A DNA stretch of 64,000 nucleotides from Fidelibacterota bacterium. Its GTDB lineage: Bacteria; Pseudomonadota; Alphaproteobacteria; Rhodospirillales; Rhodospirillaceae. Below, in pieces: positions 46,604 through 56,600 of this stretch. Numbering within the stretch: position 1 is the first letter of the stretch; every line of letters begins with the position of its first letter. Under the pieces are notes generated by a model that worked only from the letters and a program-made list of their open reading frames with translations, had not been told where the DNA came from and did not search any database. The position numbers and the translations under genes were made by a program. The stretch is from assembly GCA_947476275.1 (NCBI GenBank), contig CANJPQ010000018.1, forward strand, positions 33,694 through 97,693, in the 5' to 3' direction.

Positions 46604-48271
46604 ATGAATCGCCTTCCGGCCCCTACGACCACTCTGCCGTCAGGCCTCGACAAGGGCCTGTGGTTCATCCCGTTGGGCGGGTCCGGCGAGATCGGCATGA
46701 ACCTCAATCTCTATGGCTGCGACGGCAAATGGCTGATCGTGGATTGCGGCGTCACCTTCGGCGACGAGTCCATTCCCGGCATCGACACCGTCTTCCCGGA
46801 CCCGAGCTTCATCGCCGAGCGGCGTGAGAAGCTGGTCGGCATGATCCTCACCCATGCGCACGAAGATCATCTCGGTGCCGTCTGCTACCTGTGGCCGCAG
46901 CTGCGCTGCCCGGTCTATGCCACGCCCTTCGCGGCGGAGTTTCTGCGCCACAAGCTCAAGGAAACCGGCCTCGAGGACGAGGTGCCGGTCACCGTGATCC
47001 CGCTCGGCGGCCACGTCGAACTCGGCCCGTTCGCCGCGGATTTCATCACGCTCACGCACTCGATCCCCGAACCGAACGCGCTCGCGATCCGCACCAAGTA
47101 CGGCACCATTTTCCACACGGGCGATTGGAAATTCGATCCCGACCCGTTGATCGGCGAGGCCACCGACTTCAAGGCGCTCGAAGCGCTGGGCCACGAGAAC
47201 GTCCTCGCGCTGGTGGGCGATTCCACGAACGTCTTTACGGAAGGCGAGGCGGGGTCCGAGCGCGACGTACGCGACAGTTTGATGGAGTTGTTCAAGCGCT
47301 TCACGGGGCGCATCATCGTCGGCTGTTTTGCCTCCAACGTCGCGCGGCTTGATTCCATCGCCCGTGCCGCGGCCGCGAACGATCGCCATGTGTCCCTGGT
47401 CGGTGCGTCGCTCTGGCGCATTGTCGAGACCGCGCGACGCACCGGGTATCTCTCGCCCGATCTTCATTTCATGAAGCCCGACGAGGCGGCCTACCTGCCG
47501 CGGAACAAGGTGCTCTACATTTCGACCGGCAGCCAGGGTGAGGGGCGTGCCGCGCTGTTCCGCATCGCCATGAACCAGCATCCCGACGTGACCCTGGATG
47601 AGGGCGACGTCTGCGTGTTTTCCAGTCGCGTTATTCCGGGGAACGAGAAGGCGATCCATAAGGTCCAGAACCTGCTCGCCGGCTTGGGCGTGGAACTGGT
47701 CACGGCGCGTGATCACTTCATCCACGTCTCCGGCCACCCGGCCCGGGACGAACTGCGCCGCATGTACCAGACAGTGCGTCCGCGCATCGCCATCCCGGTC
47801 CACGGCGAGACGATGCACATGCGCGCCCATGCGGCCTTGGCCGCCGAATGCCAGGTGCCGCAACAGGTGTTGGTGGAGAACGGCTCAGCCGTGAAGTTCG
47901 ACAACGGCCGCGCCCAGGTCGTCGGGCACGTGTGGAGCGGCCGCATGACCTACGAGGACGGCAAGGTGCTGTCCTTCAGCGATCCGATCCTGCGCGACCG
48001 CAAGCGCATGTTCTACGAGGGGGCGGCAACCGCCACCGTGGTGCTGGATGACGCCGGTGTCGTGCTCGGCGATCCGCAGGTGTCCGTGCTTGGCGTGGTC
48101 GACCCGGACGACGCAGATGGCTGGGCAGAGGTGCTTGAGCGCGCCGTCACCCGCCTGCCAAAACGCGCCCGCGCCGACGACGACGCCGTCGAAGAAGCCA
48201 TCCGCAGCGCCGTACGCAAAAACTTCTCACCCCGGAAACCGGTGGTGAAGGTGCATCTGGTGCGGGTTTAA
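46604..48271 (+). CDS. rnj: Ribonuclease J
   Basis: A 555-aa metallo-beta-lactamase/beta-CASP ribonuclease with both 5'-3' exonuclease and endonuclease activity in RNA maturation and decay. The metal site includes LTHAHEDHLGAV (HxHxDH), FHTGDWKFD and the C-terminal HVSGHPARDEL. The birA-coaX-rnj linkage is standard in alphaproteobacteria. Translation is probably coupled to coaX. Confidence 0.95.
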   Translation: MNRLPAPTTTLPSGLDKGLWFIPLGGSGEIGMNLNLYGCDGKWLIVDCGVTFGDESIPGIDTVFPDPSFIAERREKLVGMILTHAHEDHLGAVCYLWPQLRCPVYATPFAAEFLRHKLKETGLEDEVPVTVIPLGGHVELGPFAADFITLTHSIPEPNALAIRTKYGTIFHTGDWKFDPDPLIGEATDFKALEALGHENVLALVGDSTNVFTEGEAGSERDVRDSLMELFKRFTGRIIVGCFASNVARLDSIARAAAANDRHVSLVGASLWRIVETARRTGYLSPDLHFMKPDEAAYLPRNKVLYISTGSQGEGRAALFRIAMNQHPDVTLDEGDVCVFSSRVIPGNEKAIHKVQNLLAGLGVELVTARDHFIHVSGHPARDELRRMYQTVRPRIAIPVHGETMHMRAHAALAAECQVPQQVLVENGSAVKFDNGRAQVVGHVWSGRMTYEDGKVLSFSDPILRDRKRMFYEGAATATVVLDDAGVVLGDPQVSVLGVVDPDDADGWAEVLERAVTRLPKRARADDDAVEEAIRSAVRKNFSPRKPVVKVHLVRV

Positions 48272-48284
48272 AAGGGCCGCCGTC

Positions 48285-48740
48285 ATGGGCATCCGTCGAA
48301 CCCTCGTCGGATTTCTGGCCCTAGGGACGTTCGGTTGTCAGTCGGTACCTCCGCCCGCGCTGGACGTGATGCAAGCAGCCTGCGTGGCGCAGCGGTACTT
48401 ATCGATCAACGGCTTCTTCATGGAACCTGCCACTCAGGCACAAATCTCCGTTACGACGGCTGATGAGCGTGCGTACCTGGTAAATGGGAAAGTCGACTAC
48501 GCGCGCCTCTTGGCGGATCGGCACAATCGGTTTACGGGCGCGCTGCGAGGTGTGCGTGTGCCGGAAGATCACGCGAAGTATATGGTGATCTACGGACCGG
48601 CCAATTCCCACCCCAACTGTGTGCATGTTTCTGCCGGCGGAGGATTTGCCTACATCCCGGAGGCGCCTTGCGATGATGCGCTTCCGCTCATCAAGCTCAG
48701 CGAGTCAAAGCTTTCCTGCCCGGATCTGCAGCGAAATTAG
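48285..48740 (+). CDS. Small exported protein, possible lipoprotein
   Basis: A 151-aa protein of unknown family. The N terminus MGIRRTLVGFLALGTFGC looks like a signal with a candidate lipidated cysteine at C18, but TFGC is not a perfect lipobox. The mature part has three further cysteines (VAQ-flanking CVAQ, HPNCVHV, SCPDLQ) and an acidic loop around EAPCDD. It begins 13 bp after rnj and may ride on its transcript. A dispersed palindromic repeat follows immediately. Confidence 0.6.
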   Translation: MGIRRTLVGFLALGTFGCQSVPPPALDVMQAACVAQRYLSINGFFMEPATQAQISVTTADERAYLVNGKVDYARLLADRHNRFTGALRGVRVPEDHAKYMVIYGPANSHPNCVHVSAGGGFAYIPEAPCDDALPLIKLSESKLSCPDLQRN

Positions 48741-48742
48741 GC

Positions 48743-48846
48743 CGTCGTCCTTGGCCCGAAGGGCCGAGGACCCAGGGGTTTTGTTTTTTCGAGGCAGGGA
48801 CCACAAAGCCCTGGATTCTCGCGGCCTTACACCCGCAAGGATGACA
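48743..48846. repeat. Dispersed palindromic repeat, copy A (doublet)
   Basis: CGTCGTCCTTGGCCCG and GGGCCGAGGACCCAGGGG form a hairpin unit, followed by GCCCTGGATTCTCGCGG and CCGCAAGGATGACAA, a second unit in opposite orientation. Related copies are at 60039-60183, 60495-60545 and, more divergently, 55503-55604. This is a REP/BIME-like extragenic element of the kind common in alphaproteobacteria. Confidence 0.65.
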
Positions 48847-48897
48847 ATCTGGCGTGGGTAGCTTACATCAGTGGTACCACATAGCGCGGGAACACCC

Positions 48898-49302
48898 ATG
48901 ATCGGACGCCTCAACCACGTTGCCATTGCCGTCAAAGATTTGGAGGCCGCCGCGGCCACATACCGCGACGCGCTGGGCGCAAAGGTGTCTGCTCCGCAGG
49001 CCTTGCCGGAGCACGGCGTCACGGTGGTCTTTGTCGAATTGCCTAACACCAAGATCGAATTGCTGCAGCCCTTGGGTGAGAATTCCGCGATTCAGGCTTT
49101 CGTGGACAAGAACCCGTCCGGAGGCATGCACCATGTGTGCTACGAGGTGGACGACATCTATGCCGCGCGCGACAAGTTGAAGGCCGAAGGCAAGCGTGTG
49201 CTCGGCGACGGCGAGCCCAAGATCGGGGCCCACGGCAAGCCGGTGCTGTTCCTGCATCCGAAAGATTTTGCCGGGACGCTCGTGGAGATCGAGCAGGCCT
49301 GA
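48898..49302 (+). CDS. mce: Methylmalonyl-CoA epimerase
   Basis: A 134-aa vicinal-oxygen-chelate protein interconverting (R)- and (S)-methylmalonyl-CoA in propionyl-CoA catabolism. IGRLNHVAIAVKDLEAA gives the first metal His. KIELLQPLGENS, SGGMHHVCYEVDDI and FAGTLVEIEQ supply the further metal ligands and the end of the second VOC motif. ATG 48898 is chosen. In alphaproteobacteria this gene is often near rnj and proS, as here. Confidence 0.92.
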   Translation: MIGRLNHVAIAVKDLEAAAATYRDALGAKVSAPQALPEHGVTVVFVELPNTKIELLQPLGENSAIQAFVDKNPSGGMHHVCYEVDDIYAARDKLKAEGKRVLGDGEPKIGAHGKPVLFLHPKDFAGTLVEIEQA

Positions 49303-49405
49303 TCTGCGGCTCTGACACGCCGCGGTCACATTTTCGCCCGCGACAAGCCGGTGCCATACGCCTAGGGTGCGCGCGGGAGGGCAACTCGTACTCGTCGAGG
49401 CCCTG

Positions 49406-50584
49406 ATGGCGGCGCGGAAAGCGAACACGAAAATCACGAAGGCGGTGCCGAACCGGCCGCCATTCGAATGCATCGCCCTTGTCTTGCAGGGCGGCGGCGC
49501 CCTCGGCGCCTATCAATGCGGCGTCTACGAAGCCCTGAGTGAGGCGAACCTTGCGCCAGACTGGCTGGCGGGGATTTCCATCGGTGCGATCAACGCAGCC
49601 TTGATCGCCGGCAATCCACCGGAAACCCGTGTCGCGCGCATGCGCGAGTTTTGGGAAGGGGTGACGTCCGGTCCGGCCTGGCCCTGGATGGAAGATCTGC
49701 AAAGTCTGTTCCTGCGCGGCGAGGTGGCGCGCACGCTTTTCGGCGAAGCCAGCGCCGCATCCTCTGCCTTGGGTGGGGCCAAAGGATTCTTCGCGCCCCG
49801 CATGCCGCCGCCGTGGATGCAACTTGCCGGTAGCGCGGGTGCGACAAGCTTTTACGACACCACCCCGCTGCGCGGCACGCTTGAACGCCTGGTGGATTTC
49901 GATCGGATCAACAGCGGCGCTCTGCGGCTGAGCGTCGGCGCCGTGGATGTGGAATCCGGCAACTTCGCCTACTTTGATTCGACCACCACCAAGATCTGTG
50001 TCGATCACATCCTGGCCAGCGGCGCCTTGCCGCCGGGCTTCGCTCCGGTCGAAATCGACGGCCGCAAATATTGGGATGGCGGGCTTGTCTCCAATACCCC
50101 GCTGCAATGGGTTGTCGATGCCGGGCCGCGGCAGAACACGCTCACGTTCCAGGTCGACCTGTGGAGCGCGCGGGGGTCCGTGCCCCAGGATTTGCCGCAT
50201 GTGTACAGTCGGCAAAAGGAGATTTTGTATTCCAGCCGGACGCGCGAGCAGACCGATCGCTTCAAGGAATACCAGCGTCTGTGCCGAAATCTGGCGGACC
50301 TCCTCGACGCGTTGCCGCCTGACCTGCGCAAGGGGCCTACGGCTGCGTACCTCTCGAAGCACGCGAACCGCTCCGTCTACAATATCGTGCAACTGATCTA
50401 TCGCGCGCGGAGTTACGAAGGCAACGCCAGCGATTACGAGTTTTCCCGCCTGGCGATGCAGGAGCACTGGAAAAGCGGCTACGAGGATGCTGTCCGCACA
50501 CTTGCGCATCCTGAAATCCTGATCCCGCCGTCCGGAGAGGAAGGCGTCGTCACATTCGATCTGGCCAACGAACCCGTCGGCTGA
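49406..50584 (+). CDS. Patatin-like phospholipase with DUF3734-type C terminus
   Basis: A 392-aa patatin acyl hydrolase. The oxyanion loop is [11 protein letters not shown] (about 27-37), the nucleophile S58 in AGISIGAIN, and the catalytic D224 in YWDGGLVSN. The C-terminal third (about 285-390) resembles DUF3734, with [12 protein letters not shown]. This two-part patatin is typically found next to a 3-hydroxybutyrate dehydrogenase, exactly as here, which ties it to polyhydroxybutyrate or lipid-store turnover. ATG 49406 is preferred over an in-frame GTG upstream. Confidence 0.87.
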   Translation: MAARKANTKITKAVPNRPPFECIALVLQGGGALGAYQCGVYEALSEANLAPDWLAGISIGAINAALIAGNPPETRVARMREFWEGVTSGPAWPWMEDLQSLFLRGEVARTLFGEASAASSALGGAKGFFAPRMPPPWMQLAGSAGATSFYDTTPLRGTLERLVDFDRINSGALRLSVGAVDVESGNFAYFDSTTTKICVDHILASGALPPGFAPVEIDGRKYWDGGLVSNTPLQWVVDAGPRQNTLTFQVDLWSARGSVPQDLPHVYSRQKEILYSSRTREQTDRFKEYQRLCRNLADLLDALPPDLRKGPTAAYLSKHANRSVYNIVQLIYRARSYEGNASDYEFSRLAMQEHWKSGYEDAVRTLAHPEILIPPSGEEGVVTFDLANEPVG

Positions 50585-50609
50585 GTTCACGCTTCCAAAG
50601 GAACGCCTC

Positions 50610-51389
50610 ATGCGCCTCGCCAATAAAGTTGCCGTCGTCACGGGTGCCGCCAGTGGCATCGGCAAGGAAATCGCGCGCACCTTCGCCGCCGAGGGCGCGA
50701 AGGTCGTCATCGCAGACCTGGATTTAAAAGCCGCGCAAGCGACCGCGGCCGAACTCGGCGGCGCCGACAAAGCGCTGGGCGTCGCCATGGACGTGACCCA
50801 GGAGGATCAGGTCGACGCCGGCATGGCGAAGGTTATCGAGGTCTTCGGCCGCGTCGACATCCTCGTCAGCAACGCCGGCATCCAGATTGTTTCGCCGTTG
50901 CAGGATTTTTCCTTCGCGAAATGGAAGCAGATGCTCGCGATCCATCTCGATGGCGCATTTCTGACGACCAGGGCCGCGCTGCGGTACATGTACAAGCAGG
51001 GCGACGGCGGCAGCATCATCTACATGGGATCGGTCCATTCGAAGGAAGCCTCGCCATTGAAGGCGCCCTATGTGACGGCCAAGCACGGACTCATCGGCTT
51101 GGCGAAAGTGGTGGCGAAGGAGGGGGCTGCGCATAAGGTGCGCGCGAATGTCATTTGCCCCGGATTTGTTCGCACGCCTCTGGTGGAGAAGCAGATTCCC
51201 GAGCAAGCAAAGGAGCTGGGAATCTCCGAGGCCGATGTCGTCAAGAACGTCATGCTGAAGGAAACCGTCGACGGCGAGTTCACCACGGTTCAGGACGTGG
51301 CCGCGGCAGCCTTGTTCTTCGCGTCGTTTGAATCCAATGCCTTGACCGGCCAGTCCCTGGTCGTGAGCCACGGCTGGTTCATGCAATAG
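50610..51389 (+). CDS. bdhA: D-3-hydroxybutyrate dehydrogenase (SDR)
   Basis: A 259-aa short-chain dehydrogenase that interconverts 3-hydroxybutyrate and acetoacetate with NAD. Cofactor motif TGAASGIG (11-18), NAG (88-90), and the catalytic S141, Y154 and K158 (YVTAK) are present. [14 protein letters not shown] and the C-terminal VVSHGWFMQ are characteristic of this subfamily. It follows the patatin gene by 25 bp and is likely co-transcribed. Confidence 0.92.
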   Translation: MRLANKVAVVTGAASGIGKEIARTFAAEGAKVVIADLDLKAAQATAAELGGADKALGVAMDVTQEDQVDAGMAKVIEVFGRVDILVSNAGIQIVSPLQDFSFAKWKQMLAIHLDGAFLTTRAALRYMYKQGDGGSIIYMGSVHSKEASPLKAPYVTAKHGLIGLAKVVAKEGAAHKVRANVICPGFVRTPLVEKQIPEQAKELGISEADVVKNVMLKETVDGEFTTVQDVAAAALFFASFESNALTGQSLVVSHGWFMQ

Positions 51390-51437
51390 GCCATCCACTG
51401 TGCTAGGTTAGGACGTGGATAGCGCGGAGACCTGACG

Positions 51438-51896
51438 ATGCGTTACGCGACAGTTTTGATCCTGCTTGGGGCGTGGGCCACGCCGGCGTTCGCGATCGAG
51501 CAGATCGTCGTCACCGCCCAGGCGTGCCGCAAGATCGTCGAACATGTTCCGTCCAAGGATGTGGAGTACAAGCCGGGCGTCGATGTGCATGGCAAGAAGG
51601 TCGCCCCGGCGGACCTGAGCAACAGCTATGCCAAACTCGTTCCGGACGAGATTACCATCAACGTCGGTGCCGATCTTGCCGACCGCCTCGGCCGGAAACG
51701 GGCGCGGGACTCAGGCTTGGACCCCAAGTCGGGGGCCCGGCCGACCCTGGCCTACGAAGGCAAGGTGCCGCTGGGGAAGGTCACCCTGAAGGGCAACCGC
51801 GTGTTCTGGAACGACGAGCCCCTCCTGGGGGACGACGAAGCCCTCCTGGCGGCGTCCTGTCGCAACGTCTTGGGCCAGACCGAGGTCGCTAAATAA
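51438..51896 (+). CDS. Periplasmic hypothetical protein
   Basis: A 152-aa protein with a clean signal peptide (cleavage likely after AFA, residue 19). The mature part contains only two cysteines, C30 and C141, which may pair in the oxidising periplasm. The sequence is otherwise unrecognised. It lies 48 bp after bdhA and 85 bp before proS, and could be in the bdhA transcript. Confidence 0.65.
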   Translation: MRYATVLILLGAWATPAFAIEQIVVTAQACRKIVEHVPSKDVEYKPGVDVHGKKVAPADLSNSYAKLVPDEITINVGADLADRLGRKRARDSGLDPKSGARPTLAYEGKVPLGKVTLKGNRVFWNDEPLLGDDEALLAASCRNVLGQTEVAK

Positions 51897-51981
51897 CTGG
51901 CGGAATTGCGCCAAACCGGCCCATCCCCTAAGAAGGGGCACCAATTCCGGCCCTGCTTGTCCGCCTCGTTAAGGATTCCCG

Positions 51982-53292
51982 ATGCGCCTGTCGCGTTATT
52001 TCCTGCCCACCCTCAAGGAGAACCCCTCCGAGGCGCAGATCGTCTCCCATCGCCTGATGCTGCGCGCCGGCATGGTCCGTCAGCACGCCGCCGGCATTTA
52101 CAACTGGCTGCCCCTGGGCACCAAGGTGCTGCAGAACATCATCGCCATCGTGCGCGACGAGCAGAACGCCGCCGGGGCGCAAGAGATCATCATGCCGACC
52201 ATCCAGTCCGGCGAGTTGTGGAAAGAAAGCGGTCGCTATGACGACTACGGCCCTGAGATGCTGCGCATCAAGGATCGGCATGACCGCGACATGCTCTATG
52301 GCCCGACCCACGAGGAAGTGGTGACGGACATCTTCCGCAATAATATCAAGAGCTATCGCGATCTGCCGAAGAACCTCTACCAGATTCACTGGAAGTTCCG
52401 CGACGAGGTGCGGCCCCGCTTCGGCGTCATGCGCGGGCGCGAATTCCTGATGAAGGATGCCTATTCCTTCGACATCGACTTCGCGCGCTCCAAGCACGCC
52501 TATAACCAGATGTTCGTCGCCTATCTGCGCACCTTCGCGCGCATGGGCCTGAAGGCGATCCCCATGAAGGCTGACAGCGGCCCGATCGGCGGCGACATGA
52601 GCCACGAGTTCATCGTGCTCGCCGACACCGGCGAAAGCGCTGTGTTCTGCGACAAGGCGCTTTTGGAAAAGCCGGCGCCGCAGAATGTGAACTACGACGA
52701 CGACCTGCAGCACATCGTTGATTCCTGGACCAGCATCTATGCGGCCACGGATGAGAAGCACGATCTGTCCCAGGAAGAAAAACTCGGCGCGAACCTGGTG
52801 AAGGCGCGCGGCATCGAAGTCGGCCACATCTTCCACTTCGGCGGCAAGTACGCCGAGCCCATGGGCGCCAAGGTCACCGGGCCGGACGGCAATCCCGTCA
52901 CCGTGATGATGGGCTCCTACGGCATCGGCGTGTCGCGTCTGGTCGGCGCGATCATCGAGGCGAGCCACGACGAGAACGGCATCATCTGGCCGGACGAAGT
53001 CGCACCCTTCCAGATTGGCATCATCAATCTCAAGGTCGGCGATGCCGCTTGCGACGCGGCCTGCGGCGATCTTTACGCCAAGCTCAAGGCCGCCAAGCGC
53101 GAAGTGCTCTACGACGATCGCGACGAACGCGCCGGCGTAAAGTTCGCGGACATGGACCTGATCGGCGTGCCCTGGCAGTTGGTGATCGGCCCGAAAGGTG
53201 CAGCCAAAGGTGTGGTGGAAGTCAAACGCCGCGGCGCGGCGGGGAAGGAGGAACTCTCCGCCGACGCCGCCCTCGCCAAGGTCATGGCATAG
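51982..53292 (+). CDS. proS: Prolyl-tRNA synthetase, short alphaproteobacterial type
   Basis: A 436-aa class II synthetase that charges tRNA-Pro. Motif 2 is [26 protein letters not shown], motif 3 [16 protein letters not shown], and the C-terminal anticodon-binding domain is HisRS-like. It lacks the INS editing domain of the ~570-aa bacterial type, which is normal for alphaproteobacteria. lolC follows 2 bp after its stop. Confidence 0.96.
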   Translation: MRLSRYFLPTLKENPSEAQIVSHRLMLRAGMVRQHAAGIYNWLPLGTKVLQNIIAIVRDEQNAAGAQEIIMPTIQSGELWKESGRYDDYGPEMLRIKDRHDRDMLYGPTHEEVVTDIFRNNIKSYRDLPKNLYQIHWKFRDEVRPRFGVMRGREFLMKDAYSFDIDFARSKHAYNQMFVAYLRTFARMGLKAIPMKADSGPIGGDMSHEFIVLADTGESAVFCDKALLEKPAPQNVNYDDDLQHIVDSWTSIYAATDEKHDLSQEEKLGANLVKARGIEVGHIFHFGGKYAEPMGAKVTGPDGNPVTVMMGSYGIGVSRLVGAIIEASHDENGIIWPDEVAPFQIGIINLKVGDAACDAACGDLYAKLKAAKREVLYDDRDERAGVKFADMDLIGVPWQLVIGPKGAAKGVVEVKRRGAAGKEELSADAALAKVMA

Positions 53293-53294
53293 CC

Positions 53295-54536
53295 ATGGCC
53301 TTCGGACCCTTCGAACGCATGGTCGCGCTGCGCTACTTGCGCGCGCGGCGCAAAGAGGGGTTCGTATCGGTCATCGTCGGCTTCTCGTTCTTGGGCATCG
53401 CGCTCGGCGTCGCGACCCTCATCATCGTCATGGCGGTGATGAACGGCTTCCGCGCCGACATCATGTCGCGCATCCTCGGCATGAACGGCCACATCGACGT
53501 CTCCGCCCAGACCGCCATCGTGGACTATGACGACCTCGCGACACGCATCCGCAAGATCCCGGGCGTGGTCGAGGCTGTGCCTTTGATCGAAGGGCCGGTG
53601 ATGGCGTCGAGCGAACGCTTCGCCGGCGGCGCACTTGTGCGCGGCATGAAGATGGAAGACCTGAAAGCGCGCACCTGGATCTCCGATCACGTCGTCGAAG
53701 GCTCGCTCGAGGCCTATGGCCGGGAGGAGGGGATCCTGGTCGGCACGCGCCTGGCGGAGCGCTACGACGCCCACACCGGCAAGCATCTCAACCTGATCTC
53801 GCCGCGCGGCAACGTCACCGCCTTCGGCACCGTGCCGCGCATGAAGTCCTATCCGGTCGCCGGCGTGTTCAGCATGGGCATGAGCGACTTCGATTCCAAC
53901 ATCATCTTCATGCCCCTCGGCCTGGCCCAGACCTATTTCAAGTATCCGGACATGGTCACCAACATCGAGGTGAAGGTGGCCGATCCTGAGCAGGCGCGCT
54001 TCATCGCCACCCAGATCGCGACCCTGCAGCCGGGCTTGAAAGTGCTGTCCTGGGAGCAGCTCAACGGGCCGTTCTTCAATGCGCTCCAGGTCGAGCGCAA
54101 CGTGATGTTCCTGATCCTGACGCTGATCATCATCGTCGCGGCCTTCAACATCATCTCCGGCCTGATCATGCTGGTGAAGGACAAGGGCCGCGATATCGCC
54201 ATCCTGCGCACCATGGGCGCCACACGCGGCATGATCATGCGCATCTTCCTGCTGGCGGGCACGAGCGTCGGCACCATCGGCACGCTGCTGGGCTTCGGCC
54301 TTGGCGTGCTGTTCTGCGACAACATCGAGAGCATTCGCCGTTTCATCGAGAACCTGACCGGCACAGAGTTGTTCTCGGCGGAGATTTATTTCCTCACGCA
54401 AATCCCGGCGAAGATGGAATGGCACGAAACCCTGACTGTGGTGGCAATGTCCTTCGTGCTGTCCCTCGCGGCGACCATCTATCCGTCCTGGCGCGCGGCG
54501 CGCACGGATCCGGTGGAGGCATTGCGCTATGAGTGA
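53295..54536 (+). CDS. lolC: Lipoprotein-releasing ABC transporter permease
   Basis: A 413-aa inner-membrane permease of the LolCDE system that extracts lipoproteins for transport to the outer membrane. The N-terminal helix ([28 protein letters not shown]) is followed by a large periplasmic domain and three C-terminal helices. [24 protein letters not shown] and [17 protein letters not shown] are diagnostic. Only one permease gene is present; many alphaproteobacteria use a single LolC/E-type permease. It overlaps lolD by 8 bp. Confidence 0.94.
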   Translation: MAFGPFERMVALRYLRARRKEGFVSVIVGFSFLGIALGVATLIIVMAVMNGFRADIMSRILGMNGHIDVSAQTAIVDYDDLATRIRKIPGVVEAVPLIEGPVMASSERFAGGALVRGMKMEDLKARTWISDHVVEGSLEAYGREEGILVGTRLAERYDAHTGKHLNLISPRGNVTAFGTVPRMKSYPVAGVFSMGMSDFDSNIIFMPLGLAQTYFKYPDMVTNIEVKVADPEQARFIATQIATLQPGLKVLSWEQLNGPFFNALQVERNVMFLILTLIIIVAAFNIISGLIMLVKDKGRDIAILRTMGATRGMIMRIFLLAGTSVGTIGTLLGFGLGVLFCDNIESIRRFIENLTGTELFSAEIYFLTQIPAKMEWHETLTVVAMSFVLSLAATIYPSWRAARTDPVEALRYE

Positions 54537-55206
54537 TGCGCTCGCTCTCCAAGACATCGTGCGGACGTTTCCGCAGGCCCACGGCAATCTCCATGTGTTG
54601 AGGGGCGCCAACCTCGCCGTGAAGCGCGGCGAGGTCGTGGCGCTGGTCGGGCCTTCCGGCGCTGGCAAGTCGACGCTGCTTCACATCGCCGGCCTGCTCG
54701 AAGCGCCGGACGCGGGCAGGGTGCTGATCGCCGGCGAGGATTGCCGCGCCCTCGGCGACGACGAACGCACCACGCTGCGCCGTACGCGCCTTGGCTTCGT
54801 CTACCAGTATCACCACCTGCTGCCGGAATTCTCCGCCCTGGAGAATATTGTCGTGCCGCAGATGATCGCTGGCGTCGCCCGCCGCGACGCCGAAGTCCGC
54901 GGTCGTGAACTCCTCGCCGCCATGAAACTCGCCGACCGTGCCGACAATCGCCCCGGCCAACTCTCCGGCGGGGAACAGCAACGCGTCGCCATCGCGCGTG
55001 CGCTTGCCAATCGGCCCTCGGTGCTGCTGGCCGACGAGCCCACCGGCAATCTCGATCCGGAGACGGCCGAAGACGTCTTCGGCCAGTTGATCGCGCTCGC
55101 CAAGAATGTCGGCCTCGCCGCCTTGATCGCGACCCATAACCCCGCGCTCGCGGCTCGGATGGATCGCACCGTCCGCATGGAACACGGCCTGCTCGTCACG
55201 GTCTGA
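54529..55206 (+). CDS. lolD: Lipoprotein-releasing ABC transporter ATP-binding protein
   Basis: A 225-aa ATPase of the LolCDE complex. Walker [11 protein letters not shown]-loop [10 protein letters not shown], signature [15 protein letters not shown], Walker [13 protein letters not shown] and an H-loop (ATHNPALA) are all intact. [14 protein letters not shown] is the LolD-type Q-loop. It overlaps lolC by 8 bp, so the pair is translationally coupled. Confidence 0.95.
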   Translation: MSDALALQDIVRTFPQAHGNLHVLRGANLAVKRGEVVALVGPSGAGKSTLLHIAGLLEAPDAGRVLIAGEDCRALGDDERTTLRRTRLGFVYQYHHLLPEFSALENIVVPQMIAGVARRDAEVRGRELLAAMKLADRADNRPGQLSGGEQQRVAIARALANRPSVLLADEPTGNLDPETAEDVFGQLIALAKNVGLAALIATHNPALAARMDRTVRMEHGLLVTV

Positions 55207-55271
55207 TCTCCCGCGCCCGAGCGCTTGGGGAAAATACCCACGACAATCGTGCCTGCGCGGAGCTTTGTTCC

Positions 55272-55640
55272 ATGCGGTCCGACACCGAACACTCCGATCG
55301 CCGGCCGCAGCGTGGTGTGACGCGCGATGTGGTGCCGACTTCACACGTCGCGACACACGATGAGATCGTCGAGTACGTCTACAACGCCGAAGCGCATCGC
55401 GCGAAGGGGGCCGTCTGCGCGTCCTTTAGTCTCGCCAATGACAATGCTGCGACCGCGAACATCGGACCAGGGGTGTATGCCCGTACCACACGCGTTGCGG
55501 AACGTCGTCCGCGGCTCCCCCCTCGCGGACCCAGGCCCACGCCCTCCCCCAATAGAGTGGCCCTGGACCCCCGGGCTTTGCCCCAAACCATGCCCGAGGG
55601 TGACTGCGGGGGCGTTGTGATGGCCTACCCAGAGGCGTAG
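55272..55640 (+). CDS. Doubtful small protein with a repeat-derived C terminus
   Basis: A 122-aa frame. Its first half (HDEIVEYVYNAEAHRAKGAVCASFSLANDNAA) looks protein-like and helical, but the second half (RPRLPPRGPRPTPSPNR and onward) coincides with the repeat pair at 55503-55604 and is Pro/Arg-rich. Either a short gene is extended by an inserted repeat or the frame is chance. No Shine-Dalgarno is obvious. Confidence 0.3.
   Translation: MRSDTEHSDRRPQRGVTRDVVPTSHVATHDEIVEYVYNAEAHRAKGAVCASFSLANDNAATANIGPGVYARTTRVAERRPRLPPRGPRPTPSPNRVALDPRALPQTMPEGDCGGVVMAYPEA
55503..55604. repeat. Dispersed palindromic repeats, copy D (divergent pair)
   Basis: CGTCGTCCGCGG with CGCGGACCCAGG (55503-55534) and, inverted, CCCTGGACCCCCGGGC with GCCCGAGGGTGAC (55561-55604) follow the same GTCxTCC...GGxCCCAGG pattern as copies A-C. 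They are oriented head to head, as in a BIME. They lie between lolD and the DUF2189-type gene. Confidence 0.5.
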
Positions 55641-55648
55641 AATTTTCA

Positions 55649-55666
55649 TCCGGCCGAGAGGCCGGA
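55649..55666 (+). terminator. Hairpin upstream of the DUF2189-type gene
   Basis: TCCGGCC (55649-55655), loop GAGA, GGCCGGA (55660-55666) is a perfect 7-bp stem with a tetraloop. No T-run follows, so it is more likely a leader structure or weak end for lolCD than a full intrinsic terminator. A second GC-rich hairpin-like sequence (GCCGGGCTCTTCGGCTCGG) lies just beyond. Confidence 0.35.
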
Positions 55667-55745
55667 CGCTGCCACTTGTTATCGCTGCCTTTCGTTGCTT
55701 CAGCCGGGCTCTTCGGCTCGGCGCAAATCTGAGGAAGGTGTGACC

Positions 55746-56528
55746 ATGGCATATCAAGCAATCGTTGGATCGACCGTCGCCATTCCCGTGAACAAGATCC
55801 GGCTGGTGGATCTCGTGCACGCGGTGGAAGAAGGCATCGCCGACTTCCGCGAGAAGCCGACGCACTTGTTCTTTCTCGCCGTTATCTATCCCGTGGCGAC
55901 CCTGTTCGTATTCCTGGTGATCAACAACGATCGGCTCATGCCGCTCGTGTTTCCGATCATGTCCGGCCTCGTGCTGGTGGGTCCGTTCATCGGTCTGGCG
56001 ATGGAAGAAATGAGCCGCCATCGCGAGAAGGGGCTCGATATGTCCTGGGGGCATGCCTTCAATTTCTTTGAGCATCCCGCCTTCAAGGACGTCGCGTTAC
56101 TCGGCCTCTTCAACATCGTGTTGTTCCTGGGATGGGTGGCGGCTGCGAACACCGTTTTTGTCATGACGCTGGGCGATGCGTGGTCCTCAACCATGTCCAA
56201 CTTTACCTTGCAGGTGCTCACGACCAAACAGGGCTGGGCGATGATCGTCATCGGCAATGCGCTCGGATTCGCATTTGCCGTGGCGGCGCTCGCCTTCGGC
56301 GTCATTTCGTTCCCGCTGCTGCTGGACAAGAACTGCGGCCTCGCCACGGCGGTGGAGACGTCGGTCCGGGCAGTGACGACGAACCCGATCCCCATGGCCG
56401 CCTGGGGCCTGTTCGTCGGCATCACCCTGCTGCTGGGCGCGATCCCCTTGCTGGTGGGGCTGGCGGTTGTGGTCCCGGTGCTCGGCCATGCAACCTGGCA
56501 CCTCTATCGGAAGATGGTTCCAACCTAA
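55746..56528 (+). CDS. DUF2189-type integral membrane protein
   Basis: A 260-aa protein with about six hydrophobic helices, including HLFFLAVIYPVATLFVFLV, MSGLVLVGPFIGLAMEEMSR, LLGLFNIVLFLGWVAA and the C-terminal pair around FVGITLLLGAIPLLVGLAVVVPVLGHATWHLYRK. The GPFIGLAMEEMSR and GHATWHLYRK motifs match the DUF2189 family, which has no known biochemical function. ATG 55746 follows GAGGAAGGTGTG. It is a monocistronic gene between lolD and dnaE. Confidence 0.8.
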   Translation: MAYQAIVGSTVAIPVNKIRLVDLVHAVEEGIADFREKPTHLFFLAVIYPVATLFVFLVINNDRLMPLVFPIMSGLVLVGPFIGLAMEEMSRHREKGLDMSWGHAFNFFEHPAFKDVALLGLFNIVLFLGWVAAANTVFVMTLGDAWSSTMSNFTLQVLTTKQGWAMIVIGNALGFAFAVAALAFGVISFPLLLDKNCGLATAVETSVRAVTTNPIPMAAWGLFVGITLLLGAIPLLVGLAVVVPVLGHATWHLYRKMVPT

Positions 56529-56600
56529 AAGCTGTGGATAAGCCGGAGATTACAGTCTCGGCCTGCTGACAGCGGGCCGGGTGATGTGGTTTCGTGCGCC

